A stretch of DNA of 64,000 bases from Streptomyces sp. NBC_00091 (lineage in GTDB: Bacteria > Actinomycetota > Actinomycetes > Streptomycetales > Streptomycetaceae): positions 248,001 to 312,000 of the forward strand of contig NZ_JAPEMA010000002.1 in NCBI RefSeq assembly GCF_026343185.1, read 5' to 3'. The translations under genes and the position numbers were made by a program. The notes under the pieces were generated by a model. It searched no databases. It was not told the origin of the DNA and saw only the letters and a program-made list of their open reading frames with translations. Positions 25,463 to 33,559 of this stretch are shown piece after piece. Position 1 is the stretch's first letter; the number at the start of each line of letters is the position of its first letter.

Positions 25463-28135
25463 ATGACTCCCCCCGCCCCCGCCGTGCGCACCGCCCCGTA
25501 CGCGCTGGTGCGCGCGACGACGCTCAGTCACCCCGCGCAGTCGCCGGACGCGGCCGGCTTCCGCAGCGGGGTGGAGGAACTCACGCAGCTCGAGGGCGCG
25601 CTGGCCCGTCTCGCGCCCCGGCTGACCGACGCCCTGTACGAGAGCCGGGGCGGCCATCACGACACCTTCCACCGGGATGTGGTGCTGCCGCTGCGCCGGG
25701 CCCTGCACAACGGGCGGGAGCCCCGGGCGGCCCTCCTCGACGGGCTCGGTGACCTGCCCGAGCGGGTCCCGCTGCTCCGGGAGTGGCTGGAGACGCGCGG
25801 CCGGCTGGCCTCCGCGCGGGCCCGCCTCGCCGCCTCGGCGCCCGCCGCACTGGCCGCGGAGCGCCACGATCTCGCCGCCCTGTGCCGCGAGCCCGCCTTC
25901 GCCCTCGCCGCCTCGGCCACCAGCGCCGGTCTGCTGGCCGCCGTCGAGCGGGCGGGGGCCGGGGCGACCGGGCGCCGCGCCCGCAAGGAGGAGCCCGGGG
26001 TCCTGCGGCACGCCGTGCGCGCCGCCACCCGGACCAGTCCCGTGTCCTGGTTCACCGCGGTCGGCTGGGGTCCGCTCCCCGCCGGAACGGGCGGCCCGGT
26101 CCGCGAGTGGGGAGAGGGCGACCTGCTGGGCGCGACCGGCAACCCCGTCCGTACCAGCCGCAGCCTGGTGGCCGCGCTGTGCGAGGCGCTGCTCCGCGAC
26201 CCCGGCAGGCGGGCGCGGCTCCCGCACCGGATGGCGAGCGCGGCCCGTACGGCCGAGGGGCGCGCCACCTTCGCCCGTACGCGCGGCCTCTCCACCGTCG
26301 GCCGTTTCGTCGTCGCCGCCGAGGACGAGGTCGAGGTCGCGGCGACCGCCCCCCTGGAGCGGGTCGCCGAGCTGTGCCGGGCGACGCCCGCGACACCGGC
26401 CGAACTCGCGGCCGCGCTGGCCGCTCCCCAGGACCGCGCGGCCGCCCTCGCGTACGTGGAGCAGCTCGTGGACGCCGGACTGCTGGTCCCCATACCGCCC
26501 GTCGGACCGCAGGAAGCCGACCCGCTGGGCCGGCTGGCCGGCTGGCTGCGCGCGGGAGCCGAGCCCGCCTTGGCCGCCCGCCTCGACGAAATAGCCGATG
26601 CCACAGGGAAGTTCGGCGCGGCCGATCCGCGCGAGCGTGCCGCGCTGCTCGCGCTCCTGCGCGAGCGGTGGACGGCCCTGCTGGCTGCGGCGGGGCGGCC
26701 GCTGCCCGCGGAGAACCCGGTGCCGCCCGTGCTGACGGAGGACGTGGTGGCCCGGCACCCGGTGGCTGCCGACGGCCTGCTCACCGGCGAGGACCACGAG
26801 GCGCTGCGCGAGGTCGCCGCCCTGGCCGAGCTGTACGACCTCGGGCACCTGGTGCGCCGGGCCCTGCGCGACCGCTTCGTCGCGCGTTACGGCCGGGGCG
26901 GTGTCTGCCACCCCGTCTGGGACTTCGGCAAGGAGACGGTCGCGGCCTGGGAGGACACCGTCCGGGACGCGCTCGTCTCGCCGGACGACGACCTCGGCCT
27001 GCTGCCGACGCGCGCGGCCGAACTCGTGCGCCTGCGGGCCTCGTTCGAGGCCGAGGTCCTCGCACACGGCGCATCCCGGCAGGGCCCGGACGCCGATGTG
27101 GTCCTGCCGCCCGAGCTGGTCGGGGCCTTCGCCGCGAGGCTGCCCGGCTGGGCGGCGACGCGCCCGCTGTCGTACGCGCACTTCCTCCAACGGGACGTCC
27201 GGCGCGGCCTGCTGTCCCTGAACCACGTCTACGGCGGTTGGGGGCGGGTCGGGAGCCGCTTCCTCGGCCTGCTCGACCCGGGGGCCGTCGAGGCGGTCGC
27301 CGGGGAGGTGGGGCGCGGGGCGGGACCCGGCGCCCGGACGGTGCAGTTCCGCCCGGTCCAGGGCTTCAACGCCAACCTGCAGCCGCAGTTCATGCCGGAC
27401 GAGATCACCGCGGAGGAGTACGGCCCGGCGCAGCCCGGCCACGCCGGGGGCCGGACTCCGCTGCGCGACGCCGACGTGGAGCTCGTCCACGACGAGGCCG
27501 GCGACCAGGTGCGCCTGCGGCTGCGGAGCACCGGCGAGCTGCTGGACGTCTTCTATCCGGGACTGATGGTGTCCGGTCTGCTCACCACACGCAGCGCTCC
27601 CCTGGCCCACGACCACCCGGAGGGCGTGGTCTCCTTCGCCTCGCTGGTGCCGCAGCTGGTCAGCGAGGTCCCCGGCGGGACGCTGGTACGCACCCCCCGG
27701 CTGCGGCACCGTCACATCGTGCTGCGGCGGCGCCGCTGGAGGCTCGCCCCCGGCACGGTGGCGGCCTGGCGCGCCGCGCTGGCCGGCGATGCGGCGGGCG
27801 CCGATACGGCCGGCGCCGAGGTGCCCTTCGGGGCCGCCGCGCGCTGGCGGGCCCTGCTGGGCGTCCCCGACCAGCTGTTCCTCCACCCGCCGCTCGTGAC
27901 GGCCGCGGAGGCCGGCGCCACGGCCGCGGAGACCCGGGCACAGCCGGAGCAGCCCAAGCCGCAGTTCGTCGACCTCGGCAACGCCCTGCACCTGCGCTGC
28001 CTCGACAAGTGGCTCGCCCGCCACCCCGACGGCCTGGTGCTGGAGGAGGCCCTGCCCGCACCCGGCGGCCGGGAGGCGGCGACGCGCGCCGTCGAGCTCG
28101 TGGTGGAGACCTACCGGGCGGGGAGCCCCTCATGA
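25463..28135 (+). CDS. LanB-type dehydratase, glutamylation subunit
   Basis: This 890-residue protein corresponds to the N-terminal (tRNA-glutamyl transfer) part of LanB dehydratases, as in split thiopeptide enzymes such as TbtB and LazB. Features include the start A-P-Y-A-L-V-R, T-S-P-V-S-W-F-T near 190, R-G-G-V-C-H-P-V-W-D-F near 480 and R-H-R-H-I-V-L-R-R-R-R-W close to the end. By family it moves glutamate from Glu-tRNA onto core Ser/Thr; the partner eliminase is in the fusion protein at 31864. GGAAGGA precedes the ATG. Its TGA overlaps the next ATG (ATGA), so the two are translationally coupled. Confidence 0.85.
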   Translation: MTPPAPAVRTAPYALVRATTLSHPAQSPDAAGFRSGVEELTQLEGALARLAPRLTDALYESRGGHHDTFHRDVVLPLRRALHNGREPRAALLDGLGDLPERVPLLREWLETRGRLASARARLAASAPAALAAERHDLAALCREPAFALAASATSAGLLAAVERAGAGATGRRARKEEPGVLRHAVRAATRTSPVSWFTAVGWGPLPAGTGGPVREWGEGDLLGATGNPVRTSRSLVAALCEALLRDPGRRARLPHRMASAARTAEGRATFARTRGLSTVGRFVVAAEDEVEVAATAPLERVAELCRATPATPAELAAALAAPQDRAAALAYVEQLVDAGLLVPIPPVGPQEADPLGRLAGWLRAGAEPALAARLDEIADATGKFGAADPRERAALLALLRERWTALLAAAGRPLPAENPVPPVLTEDVVARHPVAADGLLTGEDHEALREVAALAELYDLGHLVRRALRDRFVARYGRGGVCHPVWDFGKETVAAWEDTVRDALVSPDDDLGLLPTRAAELVRLRASFEAEVLAHGASRQGPDADVVLPPELVGAFAARLPGWAATRPLSYAHFLQRDVRRGLLSLNHVYGGWGRVGSRFLGLLDPGAVEAVAGEVGRGAGPGARTVQFRPVQGFNANLQPQFMPDEITAEEYGPAQPGHAGGRTPLRDADVELVHDEAGDQVRLRLRSTGELLDVFYPGLMVSGLLTTRSAPLAHDHPEGVVSFASLVPQLVSEVPGGTLVRTPRLRHRHIVLRRRRWRLAPGTVAAWRAALAGDAAGADTAGAEVPFGAAARWRALLGVPDQLFLHPPLVTAAEAGATAAETRAQPEQPKPQFVDLGNALHLRCLDKWLARHPDGLVLEEALPAPGGREAATRAVELVVETYRAGSPS

Positions 28136-29934
28136 CCGCGGCGCCGCTCGGGATATCCGCCGGAGCCGAAACCTCCACGCCGCCCGACGCCCTCGAGGCC
28201 CTGCGGCACTGGCGGCTGCGGCCCGGTGTCACCGCGAGCACCCTCGCCGACGGCCTGCACCTGCGCGGATGGAGTACGAGCGTCACCCTGGAGGGCAGTC
28301 CCGCGCTGCCGGCGCTCTGGCGGATGGTGGACGAGGCCCTGCGGACGGGCGGCGCGGCGGACCTCGCCGCGCGCACCGGAGCCGGTACGCCGCTGCGCGC
28401 CGCGCTGTGCACCCTCATCGGCCAGCTGCACGCGCACGGGATGCTGGTCGAGGCCCCCGCGCCGCCCGCGGGCGCCCCGGCCGGGGACTGGCTGCTCGAG
28501 GTGGCCGGCCGTCCCGCCGAGGCGGCGGCCGCACTCGCCGGCTCCCGGGTCGAGGTCACGGCCGCCGATCCGGACGGGGCGCCGGCCACGGCGGCCGTAC
28601 GGGCCCTGGCCCGCGCCGGGGTCACCGCCGACCGGGTGGGTGCCCCCGCTGTGGCCCGGGGGCGGGTGCTGCTGCTGGCCACCCGCGCCGACGGGACCGA
28701 ACGGGCGGTCGGCTTGGCGGTCCACCCCGGCGGTGCGTTCGTCACCCCGGTCGGCAGCCGCGCGCGGGCCGGGGCGGACACGGCGGCGCTGGGCGAACGG
28801 CTCGGGCTCGACAAGGAGCTCGAGGCAGAGGCGGGTCCGGCGCTGACCGCACTGGTGGCGGGCGGGGCCGTGCAGCGGCTGCTCTGCGCGGTGGCGGGAC
28901 TTCCGGATCCGGGGTCCGAGGGCACAGGCGGGCTGGAGCCACGGCCGCGGTTCCCCTCGGTGCTGGTCGCCGGGGAGCGCCCGCTGCGGTCGGCTTACCA
29001 TCCCTGGCCCCTGGGTTCCCCGGAGGCGGCCGATCCGCCCGGCACGCTCGCCGAGGCGCTGGCCGGTGTGGCCGCGCTGGGCGACGAGCGCCTCGGGGTG
29101 CTGGCGCCGCCCCTGACGGGAGCCCTGCCGCAGCTGCCGGTCGCGCTGGCCGGCTGCGCGGCGCCGGGCGGCGGGCTGCTGACGGCCGGCGCCGCCCGGG
29201 CCGACCTCGCCCGCCTCGACGCCGTGTGCCGCGCAGCGGAACTGCGGTGCGGCGCGGGCCGGTCCGGGGTGGTGGTGGGGGCGGACCCCGGTCACGCCCT
29301 GGGGCGGGCGCTGCGGCGGGCCGCGCTGCGGCTGCCCCTGCCGGCGCGGGGGGCCGCGCCCTGGGACGCGTACGGCAGCGGGCATCCGCAGGCCCGCCAC
29401 TGGTGGGGCGTCCTGACGCGCCGCCTCGGGGTGCGGGCGCAGCTGAGCGTGATGCCGCTGGACGCGGAGGGTACGGCCTACCGGGCCGACGTACGCGGGG
29501 GCGCGGCGCCGGGGCGGCTGCTCGGGCGGGCGGTGGAGGCCACCGCCGGTGACGCGGCCGCCTTCGCGGCGCTGGGCGCGCTGGTCCGCGTACAGGCAGA
29601 GCAGCTTGATCCGCTGGTTCGTCATATCACCTCTCCTGGTGGGGAGTTGTGTCCACTCGCCGCCGCGGGAGTGGCGCCGGCCCCCTGGGAGGACGAGAGC
29701 TGGGCCGCGGGCTGGTGGGCCGCGGTCGCCGGACGTGAGGCGGGCCTGCACACCGTCCTGCGCGGGCTGACCGGCCTGCGTACCCGCCCGTGGGAGCCCA
29801 CCGGGGCGGAGGCTCACGCGGTCGCCGCCGCGCTGCGCGGATGCGGATTCGCCGTGATCGACGTTCTCGGTGTCCGTGACGTTCTCGATGTCCGTGACGT
29901 TCTCGACTCCGATACGGAAGGGGGGTCGCGGTGA
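28132..29934 (+). CDS. TOMM leader-peptide-binding protein (RRE/ocin-ThiF-like)
   Basis: This 600-residue protein begins (about 20-105) with a winged-helix, PqqD-like RiPP recognition element (A-L-R-H-W-R-L-R-P-G-V-T-A-S-T-L). The rest is a degenerate E1/ThiF-like domain without a recognisable catalytic Cys or ATP loop. By analogy with LazD and TbtF it binds the leader and presents the core to the YcaO enzyme. The C-terminus carries an in-frame repeat, D-V-L-G-V-R-D-V-L-D-V-R-D-V-L-D. The start overlaps the dehydratase stop and its own stop overlaps the YcaO start (GTGA), so these three genes are coupled. Confidence 0.75.
   Translation: MTAAPLGISAGAETSTPPDALEALRHWRLRPGVTASTLADGLHLRGWSTSVTLEGSPALPALWRMVDEALRTGGAADLAARTGAGTPLRAALCTLIGQLHAHGMLVEAPAPPAGAPAGDWLLEVAGRPAEAAAALAGSRVEVTAADPDGAPATAAVRALARAGVTADRVGAPAVARGRVLLLATRADGTERAVGLAVHPGGAFVTPVGSRARAGADTAALGERLGLDKELEAEAGPALTALVAGGAVQRLLCAVAGLPDPGSEGTGGLEPRPRFPSVLVAGERPLRSAYHPWPLGSPEAADPPGTLAEALAGVAALGDERLGVLAPPLTGALPQLPVALAGCAAPGGGLLTAGAARADLARLDAVCRAAELRCGAGRSGVVVGADPGHALGRALRRAALRLPLPARGAAPWDAYGSGHPQARHWWGVLTRRLGVRAQLSVMPLDAEGTAYRADVRGGAAPGRLLGRAVEATAGDAAAFAALGALVRVQAEQLDPLVRHITSPGGELCPLAAAGVAPAPWEDESWAAGWWAAVAGREAGLHTVLRGLTGLRTRPWEPTGAEAHAVAAALRGCGFAVIDVLGVRDVLDVRDVLDSDTEGGSR
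29860..29907 (+). repeat. 18-bp in-frame tandem repeat
   Basis: The unit GACGTTCTCGRTGTCCGT occurs twice, followed by a 12-base partial copy (GACGTTCTCGAC). Being a multiple of three it extends the protein C-terminus without a frameshift. Confidence 0.8.
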
Positions 29935-31853
29935 CCCCGTCGGCGCCACCCGTCACCGCTACACCGCTCGGGGCGGCCCTGGCCGCGCTCGGGCTGACCG
30001 TCCTCGACGCCCCGGGCGCACGCGAGGCCACGGCCGGCCGGGCCGTCGTCGTCCTGGACGACTGGGACCTGGACACCGCCGCCGAGCTGTCGCGGCACGC
30101 GCTGCGCCACCCGGTGACCCTGGTCCCGGTGCGTGGGGACGGCGCGCTGACGGTGGTCGGCCCGGTGCTGCGGCCCGGTGCGGTGGGCTGCCTCTCCTGT
30201 ACGGAGTACCGCAGGCTCGCCACCATCGGCGGCCGCGTCCCCTGGCACAGTCCGGGGCTCCGGCTGGCGGGCCGCCCCTCCCCCGCCCTCGTGGACGCCG
30301 TCGCGGCGCTGGCCGCCGAGCTGCTGGCGGAGCCGGTCCCGGCCCCGGGCGGCGGTGCGGCGGTACGGGTCGTGCACGGCGGCCGCGTCAGCTGGTCCAG
30401 CCACGTCTTCCGGCCGGTCGGCGGCTGCGAGGTGTGCCTGCCCCTGCCCGACGACGACGCGGCGGCGGCCCGGCCCCGGTGGACGGCGCGGCCGCTGCCG
30501 GATCCGGAGGTGCTGCGCGGGCCCAACGACCGTACGGACCGGGCGGGTCTGCGCGCGGAGCTCTACGACGAACGCTTCGGACCGGTCCACCGGGTGGTGC
30601 GCACCGAGGACTCCGTACACAGTCTGACCAGCGCCTACGTCACCCTGGGCCGGAACCTGCCGGACGGCGGCTACGGCCGGTCCGCCGACTACGACAGCAG
30701 CGAGCGGGTGGCGCTCTTCGAGGGGGTCGAGCGGCTCACCGGGATGACCCCGCACGGGCGGCGCACCGTACTGCGGGCCGGCTACGCCGAGTTGGGCCCG
30801 GAGCGGGCCGTGGACCCGGAGCGGCTGGGGCTGCCCGATCCCGCCCACCACGGCCACCCCGCGTCGCCGACCGTCCCCTACACCCCGGAGCTGGAGCTGG
30901 ACTGGGTGCACGGCTGGTCGCTGACCCGTGCGCGTCCGCTCGCCGTGCCCGAGCACGTCGCCTACTGGGATCCCAGTCCGGGCCGGCCGCGCGTGGTCTA
31001 CGAGTGCTCCAGCGGCTGCGGTCTCGGCAACAGCCCCGAAGAGGCGGCCCTGTACGGGCTGTTCGAGATCGCCGAACGCGACGCGTTCCTGATGGCCTGG
31101 TACGGCAGGACCCCGCTGCGCCGGATCGCGCTGCCGGACGAGGACCTCGAGGTGCTGCACCTGGCCGACCGGGCGGAGCTCGCGGGCTACGAGCTCGCGC
31201 TGCTGGACGCGACCAACGACTTCGGCGTCCCGGCGGTGGTCGCGGTCGCCCGGCACGGGGATCCCCGGTCGGCGGCCCCGCAGGTGTTCGTGGCGGCCGG
31301 GGCCCACCACGACCCGCGCGTCGCGATCCGCTCCGCCGCGGTGGAGGCGGTGACGAACGTGTTCAACGCCGCCCAGCGGCTGCGGGCGGAGCCCGGCACC
31401 TGCGATCCGCGCCGGCTGCGGCCCATGCTGGAGCAGCCCGAGCTGGTCGCCACCCTGGCCGACCACACGGCTCTGTACGGCCTGCCCGAGGCCCGGCCGA
31501 GGCTGGACTTCCTGTTCGGCGACGACCGGCCGACGCCCTGGCGGGAGGCCTGGCCGGGTGCGCCGGAGCCGGTGGCGGACCTGTCCGGGCTGCTGGACGC
31601 GACGGTGCGGCGGCTGGCGGGGGCCGGGCTGGAGGTGATCGTGGTCGGGCAGGACGAGGCGGGCGTGCGCGAGCGCCTCGGTCTGTACGCGGCCAAGGCG
31701 GTCGTCCCGGGCGCGCTGCCGATGACCTTCGGGCACGTCAACCGGCGCACCCTGGGGCTGCCCCGGCTGCTGGAGGTCCCGCACCGGCTGGGCCGGGCCG
31801 CGGGGCCGCTGCGGCACGACGAACTCCCGCTCCACCCGCACCCCTTCCCCTGA
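29931..31853 (+). CDS. YcaO azoline-forming cyclodehydratase
   Basis: This 640-residue enzyme should use ATP to cyclise core Cys (and perhaps Ser/Thr) to azolines. Residues 1-190 form an E1-like remnant with two CxxC pairs (C87/C90 and C166/C169), a probable zinc site. The YcaO domain follows, with the ATP/Mg signature S-S-G-C-G-L-G-N-S-P-E-E-A-A-L-Y-G-L-F-E-I-A-E-R-D-A. The chain ends P-H-P-F-P, matching the PxPxP tail of azole-forming YcaO proteins. GTG at 29931 is the start because it overlaps the previous stop. It resembles LazE and TbtG. Confidence 0.9.
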   Translation: MTPSAPPVTATPLGAALAALGLTVLDAPGAREATAGRAVVVLDDWDLDTAAELSRHALRHPVTLVPVRGDGALTVVGPVLRPGAVGCLSCTEYRRLATIGGRVPWHSPGLRLAGRPSPALVDAVAALAAELLAEPVPAPGGGAAVRVVHGGRVSWSSHVFRPVGGCEVCLPLPDDDAAAARPRWTARPLPDPEVLRGPNDRTDRAGLRAELYDERFGPVHRVVRTEDSVHSLTSAYVTLGRNLPDGGYGRSADYDSSERVALFEGVERLTGMTPHGRRTVLRAGYAELGPERAVDPERLGLPDPAHHGHPASPTVPYTPELELDWVHGWSLTRARPLAVPEHVAYWDPSPGRPRVVYECSSGCGLGNSPEEAALYGLFEIAERDAFLMAWYGRTPLRRIALPDEDLEVLHLADRAELAGYELALLDATNDFGVPAVVAVARHGDPRSAAPQVFVAAGAHHDPRVAIRSAAVEAVTNVFNAAQRLRAEPGTCDPRRLRPMLEQPELVATLADHTALYGLPEARPRLDFLFGDDRPTPWREAWPGAPEPVADLSGLLDATVRRLAGAGLEVIVVGQDEAGVRERLGLYAAKAVVPGALPMTFGHVNRRTLGLPRLLEVPHRLGRAAGPLRHDELPLHPHPFP

Positions 31854-31863
31854 GGAGCCTTCC

Positions 31864-33480
31864 GTGACCACAGCCCCGCCAGGCTCCTGGCCGGTCCTGC
31901 ACTGTTTCCTGCGGACGGGGCCCGAGGCCGTAGACGCCTTCCTCGTGGAGGACCTCGCGCCGCTGCTGGACGGGCTCGTCGCGGAGGGCCGGGCCGCCGG
32001 CTGGGCCTTCGTACGGCACGAGGAGGGCGGACCGCACCTGCGGGTACGGGTGCTCGGCGCGCTGCGGCCCGGCGCCTCGGCCGAACTGGCGTCCGTCGTA
32101 CGCCGTTCGGCCGAGGCGCGGGCGGTGGAGACGGGTGCGGGGGCCGGGGCGGCCGAGGTCCGCGAGGTGGCGCGGGTACCGGACGACGCAGGGCCCGGCG
32201 CGCCGCTCGGGCCGGGCGCCCGTGAGGAGGTCGCGGCGCTGTCCGCCCGGGTCGCGGTGGACTGCGTCGCCGGTACCGGGCGCGGGAGCCGCCGTCTGGC
32301 GGTCGCGGCGGATCTGGCGCACGCCACGGCCTGGGCCCTCGGGCTGGACCGCTTCGAGGCGGCGCGCTGGCTGCGCGGGTGTGCGGTGCGGCGGCTCGGC
32401 TCCCCGGCGGCGCCGCTGTTGCCCGCGCGGCTGGTGCACGCGCAGGTGAACGCGGTCTACGCGGCGCAGCGCGAGAGCCTCGCGGGCCGGGCGGCGGCCC
32501 TGCGGGAGGCGCTGGCGGAGGGCACGGTGGCGGGGCCGGTGGCGCGCTGGGCCGCGGGCGTGCGGGCGGCCGCCGGGGCCCCGGGGCGCTCCGAGGTGTG
32601 GGGCTCCGAGCTGCACCTGCTGTTCAACCGGCTCGGGGTGGCGCCGGACGAGGAGCGGGCCGTGTACCGGCTGGCCGCCCACGCCCTGCTCGACAACGGC
32701 GAGCCTCCCGCGTACTTCCCCCAGGGGCATCTGGCCCCGGACTGGCGGTACCTGGAGCGGAGCAAGGTGCGCGTCGGCTGGGACGCCGAGGGCTCGCTCC
32801 GCCCGGCCCCCGAGGAGGCCGTGCCCGACGGGCCGGAGGTGGCGCTGCCGGGCGGTCCGGTGCCCGAGGTCTCGCTGTGGGCCGCCGTCACCGGCCGGAC
32901 CAGCGTCCGCAAGGGTCTCACCGGTCCGCTGAGCGCCGAGCTGCTCGGCACCCTGCTGTGGGGCGCCCACGCCACCAGCCACACCACGGGCTCCGGCGCG
33001 CCCTTCCCGCACCGCCCCTATCCGAGTCCGGGCGGCCTCTACGCGGCGGGGCTCCGGCTGTTCGCCTTCGGAGTGGAGGGCCTGGCGCCGGGCACCTACC
33101 AGTGCGTGCCCGGCCGGCGCGCGCTGCGGCGCGTCGGCGACCCACCCGCCCTCGAGGAACTCAAGGCGGTGTCCGCGTACATGACGGCGCCGGCCTCGGA
33201 TCCGCTCGCGGTGGTCGTGGACGAGGTCCCGGTGGTGCTCGGCCTGTACGTGGACCTCGGCCGGCTACGGCAGCGCTACGGCCTGCGGGCCCTGCGGCTG
33301 GGCCTGCTGGAGGCCGGTCACCTGGCCCAGTCCCTGCTGCTGACCGCGTCGGCGCTGGGGCTGTCCGCGATGCCGCTGGGCGGGTTCCAGGACGACCTGG
33401 CGCACGAGCTGTTCGGCCTGGACGACCTGGACCGGCCCCTCCAGTACCTGCTCCCCCTGGGCCGCGCCGGCACCGTGTGA
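31864..33480 (+). CDS. Fused glutamate eliminase and azoline dehydrogenase
   Basis: The protein has 538 residues and two enzymes. Residues 1 to about 275 are the SpaB-C/thiopeptide-type domain (W-P-V-L-H-C-F-L-R then G-W-A-F-V-R-H-E-E-G-G-P-H-L-R-V-R) that removes glutamate to leave dehydro residues. Residues about 330-538 are a SagB-like, FMN-dependent nitroreductase-fold dehydrogenase (R-T-S-V-R-K, P-Y-P-S-P-G-G-L-Y, G-L-L-E-A-G-H-L-A-Q-S-L-L-L-T-A-S) that oxidises azolines to azoles. The same fusion is known in LazF of the lactazole pathway. It starts 10 bases after the YcaO stop and ends the operon. No separate pyridine synthase follows. Confidence 0.85.
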   Translation: MTTAPPGSWPVLHCFLRTGPEAVDAFLVEDLAPLLDGLVAEGRAAGWAFVRHEEGGPHLRVRVLGALRPGASAELASVVRRSAEARAVETGAGAGAAEVREVARVPDDAGPGAPLGPGAREEVAALSARVAVDCVAGTGRGSRRLAVAADLAHATAWALGLDRFEAARWLRGCAVRRLGSPAAPLLPARLVHAQVNAVYAAQRESLAGRAAALREALAEGTVAGPVARWAAGVRAAAGAPGRSEVWGSELHLLFNRLGVAPDEERAVYRLAAHALLDNGEPPAYFPQGHLAPDWRYLERSKVRVGWDAEGSLRPAPEEAVPDGPEVALPGGPVPEVSLWAAVTGRTSVRKGLTGPLSAELLGTLLWGAHATSHTTGSGAPFPHRPYPSPGGLYAAGLRLFAFGVEGLAPGTYQCVPGRRALRRVGDPPALEELKAVSAYMTAPASDPLAVVVDEVPVVLGLYVDLGRLRQRYGLRALRLGLLEAGHLAQSLLLTASALGLSAMPLGGFQDDLAHELFGLDDLDRPLQYLLPLGRAGTV

Positions 33481-33506
33481 GCGGGCGGCGGCCCCACGGG
33501 CCGGTA

Positions 33507-33549
33507 GCGGGCGCGCGCCGCGGTGGCGCCGTGCGGCGTGCGCGCCCGC
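33507..33549. terminator. Long hairpin between RiPP operon and exporter gene
   Basis: GCGGGCGCGCGCCGC and a near-complementary arm (GCGGCGTGCGCGCCCGC, 2-nt bulge) enclose an 11-nt loop. It lies between two convergent stops and should terminate both. Confidence 0.65.
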
Positions 33550-33559
33550 TCCCCCGGCG

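Noticed and set aside
25783..29934. A 1383-codon open frame across the dehydratase and leader-binding genes
   Set aside because: It is an arginine/glycine-rich shadow frame. The overlapping frames encode recognisable LanB-N and RRE/ThiF-like proteins with good codon bias.
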